DNA of 64,000 nucleotides from Anodontia alba (lineage: Eukaryota > Mollusca > Bivalvia > Lucinida > Lucinidae): the NCBI GenBank assembly GCA_964016985.1, contig OZ024835.1:999501-1063500 (forward strand), in the 5' to 3' direction. The first letter of the stretch is position 1, and every line of letters starts with the position of its first letter. A program made the position numbers and the translations under genes. Below, one piece after another: positions 22,830 to 33,167 of the stretch. The notes under the pieces were generated by a model. That model saw only the letters and a program-made list of their open reading frames with translations, searched no databases and was not told where the DNA came from.

Positions 22830-23079
22830 CATTTCGAAAACGCGCCTATTCAAATATATTGAAAATTTCACCGCCAAAAACTGAAAGTTTTCGGATAAAA
22901 ATTCAGATATTTTTCAAATTTCTGCTAAAAACATAGATTGTGGGTACCGTTAACGGGTACCCACAATCTATGTTTTTGAGCAGAAATAAGAAAAACAATT
23001 ATACCCCTGTAAACCCCAGTTTTACTATACAAAAGTTGGGTTTAATGGGATCAAAATTATTTAGGTAGTTTTCGTGATG
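22830..23079 (+). mobile_element. MITE-A copy 8, palindrome tip deleted
   Basis: Both outer arms are present, but the centre is reduced to GTGGGTACCGTTAACGGGTACC. The loss is symmetrical: the same ~14 bp is gone from each arm of the hairpin. Right end CGTGATG. Confidence 0.9.
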
Positions 23080-23161
23080 TTTGCTTGCGCGAAACCTCTT
23101 TCTTATCTGAGTATTAAACGAACGCGTTACGGTATAAATTCTGCCTTGGACATATCATGAA

Positions 23162-23210
23162 ATAATAATAATAATAATAATAAAAACAATAACAATAACA
23201 ATAATCATAG
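23162..23210. repeat. (AAT)n / (AAC)n simple repeat
   Basis: Trinucleotide AAT repeats followed by AACAAT steps. Confidence 0.85.
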
Positions 23211-23272
23211 CTCCAGATTAGGCAGTATTTTTACTTGAACTCTGAAGTACTGATATTTTGTCTGAGAAATTC

Positions 23273-23550
23273 CATTACGGAAACACGCCTATTCAAACTT
23301 ATTGAAAATATCACCACCAAAAACTGAAAGTTTTTAGAGAAAAATTCTGATATTTTTCATATTTCTGCTCAAAACATAGATTGTTGGTACTCGTTAGAAC
23401 CGCCTCGCCGAGGCGGTTCTAACGAGTACCCACAATCTATGTTTTTGAGCAGAAATAAGAAAAATAATGTATACCCATGTAAACCCCAGTTTTACTATAT
23501 AAAAGTTGGGTTTAAGGGGGTCAAAACTATATAGGCATGTTTTCGTGATG
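23273..23550 (+). mobile_element. MITE-A copy 9
   Basis: Complete, ends CATTACGG and CGTGATG, near-perfect ~93 bp palindrome except GTTGGTAC in the left arm only. TATATAAAAG present. Confidence 0.93.
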
Positions 23551-23850
23551 GTTTATCTGCTAAATTTCCAATAAGCTGACCATGTTGTAACTTTCACCAA
23601 AGTTTACAAAATTCTTTCAGAGAGCTAGCAGTTTCTTGCTGAATTTTAGTGGAGAGTCTTAACCATCTAACACAAATCCGTCCCAATAAGACTGGCATCC
23701 TGTCGATACATAAACACCGTTTAGATACAAAATAATGTTATTTGCAAACTTGGTCTTCTTTGTTTCATCACAGTGTCTGATTATATATGTTTCACTGAGG
23801 TGTTTCACAGGTGAGATACAGTACCCTAACGCGGTCCAAACATATATTTG

Positions 23851-24128
23851 TATTACGAAAACATGCCTATTCAAATATACTGAAAATTTTACCACCAAAA
23901 ATGAACTTTTTCAGATAAAAAACTCTAATATTTTCATATTTCTGCTCAAAAACATACATTGTGGGTACTCGTTAGAACCGCCTCGACGAGGCGGTTCTAA
24001 CGAGTACCCACAATCTATGTTTTTGAGCAGAAAAAATAAAAATAATGTATTCCCCTATAAACCCCAGTTTTACTATATAAAAGTGGGGTTTAAGCGGGTT
24101 AAAATTATATAGGCATGTTTTCGTAATA
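23851..24128 (+). mobile_element. MITE-A copy 10
   Basis: Complete; the ends read TATTACG and CGTAATA. It is the third forward MITE-A within 1.3 kb. TATATAAAAG retained. Confidence 0.92.
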
Positions 24129-24194
24129 GGCGGTGCATTAGAATGAAGGCTGAGGTTTCGCGGACGTAAAACCGCTTTAAACACCCCAAACCCT

Positions 24195-24300
24195 CCCCAG
24201 TAATTTTCCTACTGACAGTTCCAAGGCCGTTTTTTCTGTAGCAGTTCTTCTCTGTTTGTGCATCTATGGTTTCATATGTTTCTTTTGAATTAACTCTACT
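24195..24300 (+). repeat. Dispersed repeat P, copy 2 (short)
   Basis: TTTCCTACTGACAGTTCCAAGG followed by a T-rich CAGTTCTTCTCTGTTTGTGC stretch matches the P block at 61670-61880. Confidence 0.5.
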
Positions 24301-24378
24301 CATGCTGAACACGTCATGCCCTGCCTTAGCAAACAGTGTAGATCAAGATCAGTTGGCTTCTGAAGATTTACAAGCCAC

Positions 24379-24705
24379 CCTGATGCTTCCTATCAAGTTT
24401 CAATTCAATTGGCGTTTTTGTTAAGGAGAAGAAGCGAAAAATAAATTTTCAAGATGACCGCCATGGTCTACATGTCACCCTGATGCTTCCTATCAGGTTT
24501 TAAGTCAATAAGCCTTTCAGTTCAGGAGAAGAAGCGAAAATATATTTTCAAGATGGCCGCCACGACAGCCATCTTGGACTTTCGATCGGAAGGATTTTAG
24601 CTAGTTTTGATCTACAAGTCACCACGATGCTTCCTACCGAGTTTCAATTCACTTGGCCATTTCGGTTCAGGAGAAAAAGGGAAAATAGATTTTCAAGATG
24701 GTCGC
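24379..24705 (+). repeat. Three ~100-150 bp units with AAGATGGCCGCC
   Basis: GATGCTTCCTATCAAGTTT-type starts at about 24379, 24481 and 24628, each followed by AGGAGAAGAAGCGAAAA and TTTTCAAGATGGCCGCC. The second unit extends into CCATCTTGGAC, forming a short palindrome. It is similar in style to the block at 39.1-42.9 kb. Confidence 0.7.
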
Positions 24706-25073
24706 CGCGTTGCCCGCTTATGCCATTTTTTCAAACGCTCTACTTCAATAATGTAAGTAGAATAATCGAGATAATATCAGTCACTAAAGAGTTATCTTCC
24801 GCTAGACGGAAACTTATCCAATCCGATATTATCCGAACTTATCTTTTTTAGAACGGATAAACGAGCTCTAACGTCAGAAAACGTACCTTCGGACATGTAC
24901 GCCCAGCGATGATTCAGATCAGCCTGCACGTCCACGCAATCTGATCAGAATTTTCACCGGGCTCCATTTTTGGATGGACAAGGATGCAAAGAGGCTCGTT
25001 ATGTGGACAACGACTTTGATTATCAGAATAGGGGGTGCGCCTTAGTTTTTATTTGATGATTTAAGTCGCCGTT
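24706..25073. other. Mostly featureless, with a decayed MITE-J palindrome
   Basis: A decayed MITE-J palindrome lies at about 24895-24964 (CCCAGCGATGATTCAGATCA and TCTGATCAGAATTTTCACC). Nothing else is recognised. Confidence 0.5.
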
Positions 25074-25106
25074 TGGGGGACGGGGTAGGGGGTTGGGGTT
25101 GGCGGT
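25074..25106 (+). other. G-rich tract, strong G-quadruplex pattern
   Basis: Runs GGGGG, GGGG, GGGGG, GGGG are separated by 2-3 bases. Confidence 0.6.
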
Positions 25107-25242
25107 GGCACATGTCAGAAGGTACGTTTTCTCACATTGGGGCTTAAATTATAGCAGATAAATGGTCGTCAACTGGCACATTGGAACTTTAAATCAATTC
25201 GTCTCTCTATCTTAATTGGACGTTTGTGGGAGAAAAATGATT

Positions 25243-25385
25243 TGTTGTAACGATTTTATGTTCGATCAGCACAGCATCTATAGTCTGGATGTAAACTGAC
25301 GTATATAAGATAAAAGACAGCGAGCAACAGACAGAGTGGCACAGTCTGTGGTTATTCTTAGTAATAATAAATACAATTATACCCG
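25243..25385 (+). mobile_element. Possible LTR remnant
   Basis: Starts TGTTGTAACG, contains TATATAAGATAAAAG at about 25302 and AATAATAAATACAA (possible polyadenylation signal) about 60 bp downstream. That order (TG start, TATA, AATAAA) fits a solo LTR. No second copy, CA end or target duplication was found. Confidence 0.3.
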
Positions 25386-25690
25386 TTTAGGCAAAATGGT
25401 AACTAAATAGGTCGCTATTGACGACAGTGTGAAATTCACTTAAGTCTAGAATTAGAAAACAGATAAGATTCCTATCTACTCCATTTACGCACTCATTTCC
25501 CTGTCGAATTAAAGCAAAGCAGAAGTCATTTTATATTTGTTCGGTTTATCTCCTTTAATGGGAACCACAAGGCAATTTCGGACGACTTCTGGTTAATAGC
25601 CATACGTAAGAGCTAATCATATTATCAAATACAAACCAAAGTCTTACTTTCCTATCTAAGTGGGTTTCCATGCTAGAAGATTGACCTAAG

Positions 25691-25691
<1 letters not shown>

Positions 25692-25723
<32 letters not shown>
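25692..25723. repeat. Poly(A) run
   Basis: About 32 A followed by AACAACAACAA. Confidence 0.9.
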
Positions 25724-25724
<1 letters not shown>

Positions 25725-25816
25725 AACAACAAAATGTTGACAAATTAATTGCAAGGATTACCTTTCATCTGATCAATGCACTGAGTTTCATTTACCTGAA
25801 TGTCACTTTAAATCCA

Positions 25817-26056
25817 GCCCGAAGGTTATAAAACCTTTTTCATGCTCAATTCAGCTGAGCATGCAATTTGTCCTGCTAATAAATCCCAAATAACTAACAA
25901 TTGCAATTTTTTTCTTGCTAAACATAGCTGAACATGAAAATTTCTCTGCTAATAAATATGAAAATGCCAACTATTGTTGGCATTTTCATATTTATTAGCA
26001 GAGAAACTTTCATGTTCATCTGAGTTGAGCATGAAAAAGTTTTATAACCTCGGGCC
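25817..26056. mobile_element. MITE-I, palindromic element
   Basis: Ends CCCGAAGGTTATAAAACC and GTTTTATAACCTCGGG are inverted, followed inward by TTTCATGCTCA / TGAGCATGAAA. The centre is AATATGAAAATGCCAA / TTGGCATTTTCATATT. About 240 bp, no ORF. A copy lacking the left arm is inside the duplicated segment at 30236. Confidence 0.85.
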
Positions 26057-26533
26057 CCGAAAACTTGTGAACCGTATAACGTGGTAATCATTTCTTTGCC
26101 TAATACGTATTAAGCCTGGTAGGCCTTAGCAAACCGTGTAGACCAATATCAGACAGAAGACACCGTCTGATGAGGGCCTTCACTGGTTGTTACTCATCTA
26201 GCGCGTTTTAGACATATTAACAGCTAGTTTCTCCCTCTCAAGAATGTTGTATTTATTTTATCATACCTAGCGTCTCTTGGAAACGTCAACAGTTTTCGGA
26301 TTTTCAGTTTTGTCGATATCGTAGTGAGAAACAAAAAGCCATGTGGCGCGTGAGGTGAAACATACCAAAATAAAATCAATAAATCAATTTCAATTTTGTA
26401 GATGCAATTACGAAACTTTGGTTAATATGCGTACTTTATGTTTTTGTTCAGAAATAACGGAGTTGTAGGCAGTTCATGACGAAAAAAAAAAAAAAAAAAA
26501 ACGTACGCAGAATCTCTGATAAGGGCCAGGTTG
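25880..26533 (+). repeat. Duplicated segment S1, copy 1
   Basis: From AATAAATCCCAAATAACTAA through GATAAGGGCCAGGTTGT this matches 30236-30866 closely, including most of MITE-I, a MITE-J trace and a unique stretch (AGCCATGTGGCGCGTGAGGT). Copy 1 has an extra poly(A) insertion at about 26484. Confidence 0.9.
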
Positions 26534-26870
26534 TGCTAAATAATGACAAACTCGTTAATTGTTGTAGCTAAGATATTTTAAGATATTATTGCTGCAAAAA
26601 GTAAGTAGATACTCATATTTTTCATAAAAATATCAATGTGCCATATTTCAAGATAGAAATTTTAACGTCACGTTTGCTAACAACTTCGTTATGTTTCCTG
26701 ATCGCCAACAAGACGAACCAGCCATATACGCATCCTCTTCGCGCAAGGACAGTCAAAATGAGTACAGTGTGATAGTAAAAAAGTGTCACATTATGTATAA
26801 CAAATGAGTATAACGTAATGCAAGTACATACATTTTATGGCGAATAAGTTACTAAAAGACAATTCAAGGT
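26534..26870. other. No recognisable feature
   Basis: AT-rich; no element or ORF recognised. Confidence 0.5.
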
Positions 26871-27148
26871 CATCACGAAAACATACCTATATAATTTTGA
26901 CCCCCTTAAACCCCACTTTTATATAGTAAAACTGGGGTTTACAGGGGTATACATTATTTTTCTTATTTCTGCTCAAACACATAGATTGTGGATACTCGTT
27001 AGAACCGCCTCATCGAGGCGGTTCTAACGAGTAACCACAATCTATGTTTGGAGCAGAATTATGAAAATATCAGAATTTTTTATCTGAAAATTTTCAGTTT
27101 TTGATGGTGAAATTTGCAATATATTTAAATAGGCGTGTTTTCGTAATG
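26871..27148 (-). mobile_element. MITE-A copy 11 (reverse)
   Basis: Complete, ends CATCACG and CGTAATG, palindrome tip CGCCTCATCGAGGCGG. TATA box retained on the minus strand. Confidence 0.93.
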
Positions 27149-27705
27149 TATGGATTATATCAAGAGGGACACACGATTGCACCATTTGAAATTCATTTTG
27201 ACTTTTTCCTAACTATTTATCGTGTCTACGTACATATAAGAACATATAAGAACATGTAAGAACTGAAATTAGCATGCGTTTTGTGTGTAAATAGCATCAC
27301 TTGATTGAATGGGCTGTCAGCTGTATGAATTGAATTTCACGTGTTCAATTAGTTTGTGTATTTGGATATAGTTTCCATTCATAATTCCAAAACAATATGC
27401 CAGTGTGTTTCTGTTTATTATGGAATAATATTCTTCAGAGCCGTTTAATCATAATAATTTGTATTCCAGAACCGTAAGTATTCTAGTTGCAAAACAGAGC
27501 TTTCTTGGCAGGCATATATTGTTTAAACAACATCGATTTCACGCCTTGACGTTGATTCAACGATGAATCGAGGTTGTTTTCAATCGAGTTGATAGTTATT
27601 ATCACGAAGATGGCATTTCAATGTTCTTTCATTTGTTCAAGGTTAGTCATGTATAAAATATCAGAAGAAATTTAGGGGTATATATATATATTGCCAGCCT
27701 ATACT
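27149..27705. other. No gene; small tandem of AACATATAAG
   Basis: AACATATAAG-type units repeat three times at about 27234-27262. The rest is AT-rich without recognisable features. Confidence 0.5.
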
Positions 27706-27708
27706 ACT

Positions 27709-27709
<1 letters not shown>

Positions 27710-27801
<92 letters not shown>
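27710..27801. repeat. Compound microsatellite (TA)n(CA)n(TA)n
   Basis: TA repeats, about 45 bp of CA, then TA repeats that abut MITE-A copy 12. Confidence 0.95.
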
Positions 27802-28081
27802 CATCACGAAAATATGCCTATATAATTTTGACATCCTTAAACCCCACTTTTACATAGTAAAACTGGGGTTCACAGGGGTATACATTATTTTTCTTATTTT
27901 TGCTCAAAAACATAGATTGTGAGTACTCGTTAGAACCGCCTCGGCAAGGCGGTTCTAACGAGTACCCACAATCTATGTTTTGAGCAGAAACATGAAAAAT
28001 ATCAGAGTTTTTTTATCTGAAAATTTTCAGTTTTTGGAGGTGAAATTTTCTATTTATTTGAATAGGCATGTTTTTGTAATG
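27802..28081 (-). mobile_element. MITE-A copy 12 (reverse)
   Basis: Full length and directly adjoining a (TA)n tract. The TATA box is mutated (TTTTACATAGTAAAAC). Palindrome tip CGGCAAGGCGG. Confidence 0.92.
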
Positions 28082-28196
28082 TTCAAATTCTCGCCTTAAC
28101 CCTGTCCTAAAGAAATTAACTTTTAACTCCACACATCCGGAGCCTGAATTCTTTCTACTCGTTTTTGGGTATAGCAAGTGTAATATTTAACAATCT

Positions 28197-28257
28197 ACAG
28201 TGGAACTTACATTGCTCGAACATCTTTGGGACCATGGAAATTTGTTCTTGATATGGG
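28197..28257 (+). mobile_element. MITE-B left-end fragment, interrupted by MITE-A
   Basis: ACAGTGGAACTTACATTGCTCG, CATCTTTGGGACCATGGA and TTGTTCTTGATATGGG match the left part of MITE-B. It breaks off at GATATGGG, where MITE-A copy 13 starts; after that copy GGTAATTT resumes the MITE-B pattern for a few bases. Confidence 0.8.
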
Positions 28258-28535
28258 CATCACGAAAACATACCTATATAATTTTGACCCCCTTAAACCC
28301 CACTTTTATATAGTAAAACTGGGGTTTGCAGGGGTACCAGTTATTTTTCTTATTTCTGCTCAAAACATAGATTCTGGGTACTCGTTAGAACCGCCTCGGC
28401 GAGGCGGTTCTAACGAGTACCCACAATCTAAGCTTTGAGCAGAAATATGCAAAATACCACAGTTTTTTATCTGAAAATTTTAAATTTTTGGAGGATTAAT
28501 TTTCTATATATTTGAATAGGCGTGTTTTCGTAATG
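28258..28535 (-). mobile_element. MITE-A copy 13 (reverse), nested in MITE-B
   Basis: Complete, ends CATCACG and CGTAATG. The flanks GATATGGG and GGTAATTT compared with GATATGGGTAGTTT in an intact MITE-B imply at most a 2 bp (GG) duplication. Confidence 0.93.
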
Positions 28536-28549
28536 GGTAATTTATGTCG

Positions 28550-29241
28550 ACCGCTATAGGCAGCCGATGGTTTCTCGTCCTAAAAGCTGTTAATAATCTA
28601 CTTTTTCGAGTTGGCAAATATTACAAAATGGTTAATTTCAAAGCTATATTAAAATATTCTATAATTTATCCCGTTGGAGGATTTATCAACTAATGCATTC
28701 TAGATTTGTACATAATGCTCTTTATTTTCTTTGAAAAACGTAAACAAAACCATTTTGTATTTACTTCATTTTATGCTTGCCATATGTTGCTGTATCCCTC
28801 AGTGTCTGTATCCGCAGGAGCTTATTGATGTCTTGATGTTCTCTAAGCATGTTGATTTCAATCTCTTATGTTCATTTAAGCTATGAAGGATTTTATAATA
28901 AAAAGAAGTATTGCATCATCTTAGTTTGTTTTTTTTCCAAAATGTAATAAAATTCGGGCTTAATGCATTATAAACTTTGAATAAACCACTGTAAAACTTT
29001 AAAGAAAAGCCACATGGAAAATTCCTGAGAACTACAGAATATAATGATGTAGTTTTTTTTGTTCGGTTTAAGTGTTAAATTTTCGAAAAATTTTTAAATC
29101 CCCGCGATTTTATGTAGACAACTTTACAGACCTGTTGATTATCTGCAGACTTTCCATGGTACCCTGACCACTACATGTTCAAATCAAATCGTGGTTGAAT
29201 TGAACTGTTACATGGCAGTACAATGTACAAAGATAACAAGT
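28550..29241. other. No recognisable feature
   Basis: AT-rich. A polyadenylation-like AATAAA and scattered T runs are present, but there is no gene or repeat I can support. Confidence 0.5.
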
Positions 29242-30202
29242 ATGGGGAGAATGCCATCTTTAAGCACCAATGACAGGTCGCAAGCTCTCGACATGCTCAG
29301 ATCTGGACAGTCGACACGACAGGTTGCCAATGCATTTGGCGTGGCACAGAGCACAATAACTAGACTCTAGCTAGATCTGCAGCACAAACAGTGACACAAA
29401 TTCTATTCTAAACAGAAGACGGTCTCGACGTCCGAGGGCTACATTTCAGCGTCAGGACAATTTCATCCGTACCCTCACTCTCAGAAATGGACGCATCACT
29501 GCTCGAACATTACAAGGCAAACTCTGCCGCAGGTGCTAACGTGTCAGACCAAACGATTTAAAAACCGTTTACGGACTGCAAACCTCAGAAGCAGACGACC
29601 AGCGGTTCGTGTACCATTGAATCAATGTCACAGGAGACTGCGTCTAGAGATGAGTCGACGTCACATCTGTTTGAACAGACAACAGACACAGGTTGGTTTT
29701 TACGACGATCTGAGGTTTAATCTGAGGTTCAATGATCGCAGGATCCGAGTCTACCGACGCCCTGGAGAGCGCTTCAGTGACGCCACCTTTACCGAGCATG
29801 ATCGGTATGGTGGCGACTCTGTAATGGTTTGGGCCGGCGTATTGCAGTGTATCGGCTCTACATCATCGACGGAAACTTCATTGCTCAGCGCTATGCGGAC
29901 GAGATTTTGAAGACCCTCGCTGTGCCATTTCTTATGCAAATGCTGTTGGATACAGTGTTTCAAGATGACAACGCTAGACCATACCGGTCGTGTTTTTCAT
30001 GACTGTGTCAGACATCTAATCGGCCGACTTGACTGCCCTGTTAACTCGCCAGATTGCAACCCTATCGAACATGTTTGGAATGAACTGGGAGGAAGTAGAG
30101 TGTACCGGGTTAACCTAATTCATACTCTGAACCAGCTGACAATATGACTGCTGCAAGAATGGGCCAACCTTCCACTAGATGTTATTGCCAGGTGTGTCCA
30201 AA

Positions 30203-30235
30203 GCATGCGTATACGTTGTCAAGCATGTGCTGCTA
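30203..30235 (+). repeat. Left direct repeat flanking the S1 insert
   Basis: A 33 bp stretch (GCATGCGTATACGTTGTCAA onward) is repeated at 30872-30904 with two mismatched positions. It encodes part of the Tc1 C-terminus, so it belongs to the target rather than the insert. Confidence 0.85.
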
Positions 30236-30871
30236 ATAAATCTCAAATAACTAACAATTGCAAATTCTTTCTTGCTAAATATAGCTAAGCATGAAAATTT
30301 CTCTGCTAATAAATATGAAAATGCCAAATATTGTTGGCATTTTCATATTTATAAGCAGAAAATTTTTCATGCTCAGCTGAGTTGAGCATGAAAAAGTTTT
30401 ATAACCTCGGGCCCCGAAAACCTGAGAACTGTATCACGTGGTAATCATTTCTTTGCATGTATTTAGCCTAAGTATTTGGAATGGTAGTCCTCAGCAAACC
30501 GTGTAGACCAATATCAGACGCTACAGAAGACATCATCTGATGAGGGCCTTCGTCGGTTGTTACTCATCTAGCGCGTTTGAGACATATTAACAGCTAGTTT
30601 CTCCCTCTCAAGAATGTTGTGTTTATTTTATCATACCCAGCGTCTCTTGGAAACGTCAACAGTTTTCGGATTTTCAGTTCTGTCGATATAGTATTGGGAA
30701 ACAAAAAGCCATGTGGCGCGTGAGGTGAAACATAACAAAATAAAATCGATAAATCAATTTCAATTTTTTGATGCAATTACGAAACTTCAGTTAATATAGG
30801 TACTCTATGTTTTTGTTCAGAAATAACGAAAAACGTACGCAGAATCTCTGATAAGGGCCAGGTTGTCTAAC
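30236..30871 (+). repeat. Duplicated segment S1, copy 2, inside Tc1
   Basis: It matches 25880-26533 except that the left arm of MITE-I and a poly(A) run are missing. The 33 bp direct repeats of Tc1 sequence lie immediately on both sides. Confidence 0.9.
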
Positions 30872-30904
30872 GCATGCATATACGTTGTCAAGCATGTCCT
30901 GCTA
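30872..30904 (+). repeat. Right direct repeat flanking the S1 insert
   Basis: Partner of 30203-30235, followed by the remaining Tc1 codons ending GGHTRY. Confidence 0.85.
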
Positions 30905-30940
30905 AGTGTTGACGCCCGCGGAGGACATACTAGATACTGA

Positions 30941-31330
30941 TAGTGCCACTAAAGATTTCTGTCTAACTTGTTCACTTAAATGTTGATCCAATGTGAATTT
31001 ATAGGACTATGACTTCAAGTTTTGATAGTGTTTGAAGAAAAAAACTTTTCGGCTATTCTTTGAGGGTAGTGTCTTATGTATGCTTCTATCAGTTATTTTG
31101 AATGAATTAATATAGAATCTAAAAATGATTAAAATAACAGAGTGATACCAATTTGCTTTGAGTGATATATATACTTTACGATTGCTATGTTGTTTTTCCC
31201 CAGGTCGCTAAACCCATTAATGCCTGGTAGACTCTTCCAGTTTATTCGTTGGGTAGTTCCATGTCCAAATGAAGGGGTGTCCGGTTTGTCATTATTTTCA
31301 TCATTAATTATAGAAATTCCTTTACTTAAT
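30941..31330. other. No recognisable feature
   Basis: AT-rich single-copy-looking DNA. Confidence 0.45.
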
Positions 31331-31395
31331 GCAAACAGTGAGTACCCTCATCAGACTCCGCGTTCCGTGGTGTCTGATCTGGGTCTACACTGTTA
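31331..31395. repeat. MITE-J palindrome, AAACAGTG subtype
   Basis: GCAAACAGTGAGTACCCTCA with TCTGGGTCTACACTGTTAC; core GACTCCGCGTTCCGTGGTGTC. Confidence 0.75.
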
Positions 31396-31749
31396 CATGT
31401 AGCCAGTGCCCCTTTTATTGGACCACAGGCATAAATGGGTAAATGGGGTCCAAAACGATAGCACGCATCGTAAAACAGATACTCACATAAAACCGTCTAC
31501 CCGTCCCTAAAGAAACTGATTGTTTAAAATGCAGATGCAGAATAACAATTCAGTAAAATGTGAACATATAAAAGAATATTACGTCATGACGCTTAAAAGT
31601 TGTTTGGTGTTATGCCTGCTTAAAATTTAAGATAGCTTGTAATTATTTTTGACGTCTTTACTTTTAAAGCATTTGCAGCTAAAACAAGTTGTTAAATATT
31701 CTGTAGTGTTTTACTTATAAATGTTTTTCTTTCAACCATTATGTAAGCT
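31396..31749. other. No recognisable feature
   Basis: No gene or repeat recognised. Confidence 0.45.
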
Positions 31750-32027
31750 CATCACGAAAACATGCCTATATGATTTTGACCCCCTTAAACCCCACTTATA
31801 TATAGTTAAACTGGGGTTTACAGGGGTATTCATAATTTCCTTATTTTTGCTCAAAAACATTGATTGTGGGTACTCGTAAGAACCGCCTCGCCGAGGCGGT
31901 TCTAGCGAGTACCCACAATCTATGTTTTGAACAGAAATGTGAAAAATATCAGAGTTTTTTATCTGAAATTTTTCAGTTTTTTGAGGGGAAATTTTCTATA
32001 TATTTGAATGTGCGTGTTTTCGTAATG
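31750..32027 (-). mobile_element. MITE-A copy 14 (reverse)
   Basis: Complete, ends CATCACG and CGTAATG. One arm carries CGTAAGAACC instead of CGTTAGAACC, and the TATA region reads TTATATATAGTT. Confidence 0.92.
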
Positions 32028-32189
32028 TTAAGATATATTCAGTTAAGTGTGGGTAACAGTTTTGCCACCTTTTTGGGAAAGGGCTGCCAGCTCGGCTTGC
32101 CATCTTTTTTTTCTTTTTTTTTTGTGGTTGTTGACTGTATTTATTTGTCTTATGAGGTTGAGAAATTGATAAGGATCCAATTGTATTAG

Positions 32190-32520
32190 TTTCTGGGTTC
32201 GTTCAGTCCTATGGGTATGGTAGGCGAAGCTTGCTTACCAAGTAATGCTTACTATCCGCGGACGTCTGATTACATCCTTTATTCTGGGGTCCATGTCTGT
32301 TGGTCTGAACATTCTGATTCCTTTACGGATTTACGAGTTTGGATTATGGCTTGGGTACCATTATCACAACTACTTTTAACTTATTTGCAAGGAGGTTTAA
32401 TCTACTGACCGTTCTAAGGCGGTGGTCCTGGTGTTACTCTTTGTTGCTTTGTGGTTTATTCTACGAGACGATTTGTTTTATGTCTTACCTTGTGTCATTT
32501 TTTTCTTGTGTGATTTCAGT
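32190..32520 (+). repeat. Dispersed repeats Q and P
   Basis: GGCGAAGCTTGCTTACCAAG then TAATGCTTACTATCC (Q, also at about 59185-59290) is followed ~200 bp later by CTACTGACCGTTCTAAGGCGG (P, also near 7070, 24205 and 61680). The overlapping ORFs lack recognisable domains. Confidence 0.5.
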
Positions 32521-32940
32521 CCTTTTAGCATTGCGATTACGTACATACAACATGCCACAAACGTACATACTACATGCTACAAAAGTACATTTTTCTTGTT
32601 ACGACTCAAATAGGACTGATCTGTCATTTTCTTCGAAATCACCATGTACGATGATAAAATCTGTTCTCCAAGATATAAAGAATTAGTATTAAACTGTCTA
32701 ATTGCTCCCTAGGGTTTGTTTGAAAATTAAAGTCTAACTTTTGTTCCGCAGCAATGACAGAATGATAAATTCCATATCACGGGGACGAGGCTTTATTGCA
32801 ATCTTTTGCAGTGAAATAAAAAGAAATAACAGGATTACAGACGACTGCCATGAGACATATATTCTGGCAGTTGAATTGCTGTAATAGGAATGTCGATGAA
32901 ATATCGCATTTGTTCTAATTTGTCATACAGTCCGTCTTGA
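32521..32940. other. No recognisable feature
   Basis: Short direct repeats around ACATACAACATGCCAC/ACATACTACATGCTAC at about 32541-32585; otherwise nothing. Confidence 0.45.
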
Positions 32941-33008
32941 GCAAACAGTGTAAACCCAGATCAAACTGCTTCTAAGAAGCAGTTTGATCTGGGTCTGCAC
33001 TGTTTGCC
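32941..33008. repeat. MITE-J palindrome, AAACAGTG subtype
   Basis: Near-perfect: GCAAACAGTGTAAACCCAGA / TCTGGGTCTGCACTGTTTGC with core CTGCTTCTAAGAAGCAG. Confidence 0.88.
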
Positions 33009-33098
33009 ATTGCATCATTATTACATTTTTGACGATCAAATATGATAAGTATGATAAGGAATTAACCGTTACAGCCCTACAGGACAATACAGATACTT

Positions 33099-33167
33099 GG
33101 CAAACAATGTAAATCCAGATGAGATGGCTCGTAATGAGCCATCTCATCAGGATATACATTGTTTGCC
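33099..33167. repeat. MITE-J palindrome, AAACAATG variant
   Basis: GGCAAACAATGTAAATCCAG / GGATATACATTGTTTGCC; core GATGGCTCGTAATGAGCCATC. The core differs from other members although the outer arms match. Confidence 0.85.

Larger units (their letters stand above)
29242..30940 (+). pseudogene. Tc1-family transposase pseudogene, interrupted
   Basis: It starts MGRMPSLSTNDRSQALDMLR, with an N-terminal paired-like HTH (RQVANAFGVAQSTITRL) followed by a stop. A later frame gives LRLEMSRRHICLNRQQ, FTEHDRYGGDSVMVWAGV, QDDNARPYRS-like text with frameshifts, and SPDCNPIEHVWNELGG, the third catalytic Asp/Glu region. The C-terminal SMRIRCQACAA is interrupted at 30235 by duplicated segment S1; GGHTRY and stop TGA at 30923-30940 complete the usual Tc1 ending after the insert. 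Several stops and frameshifts make it non-functional. Confidence 0.9.
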
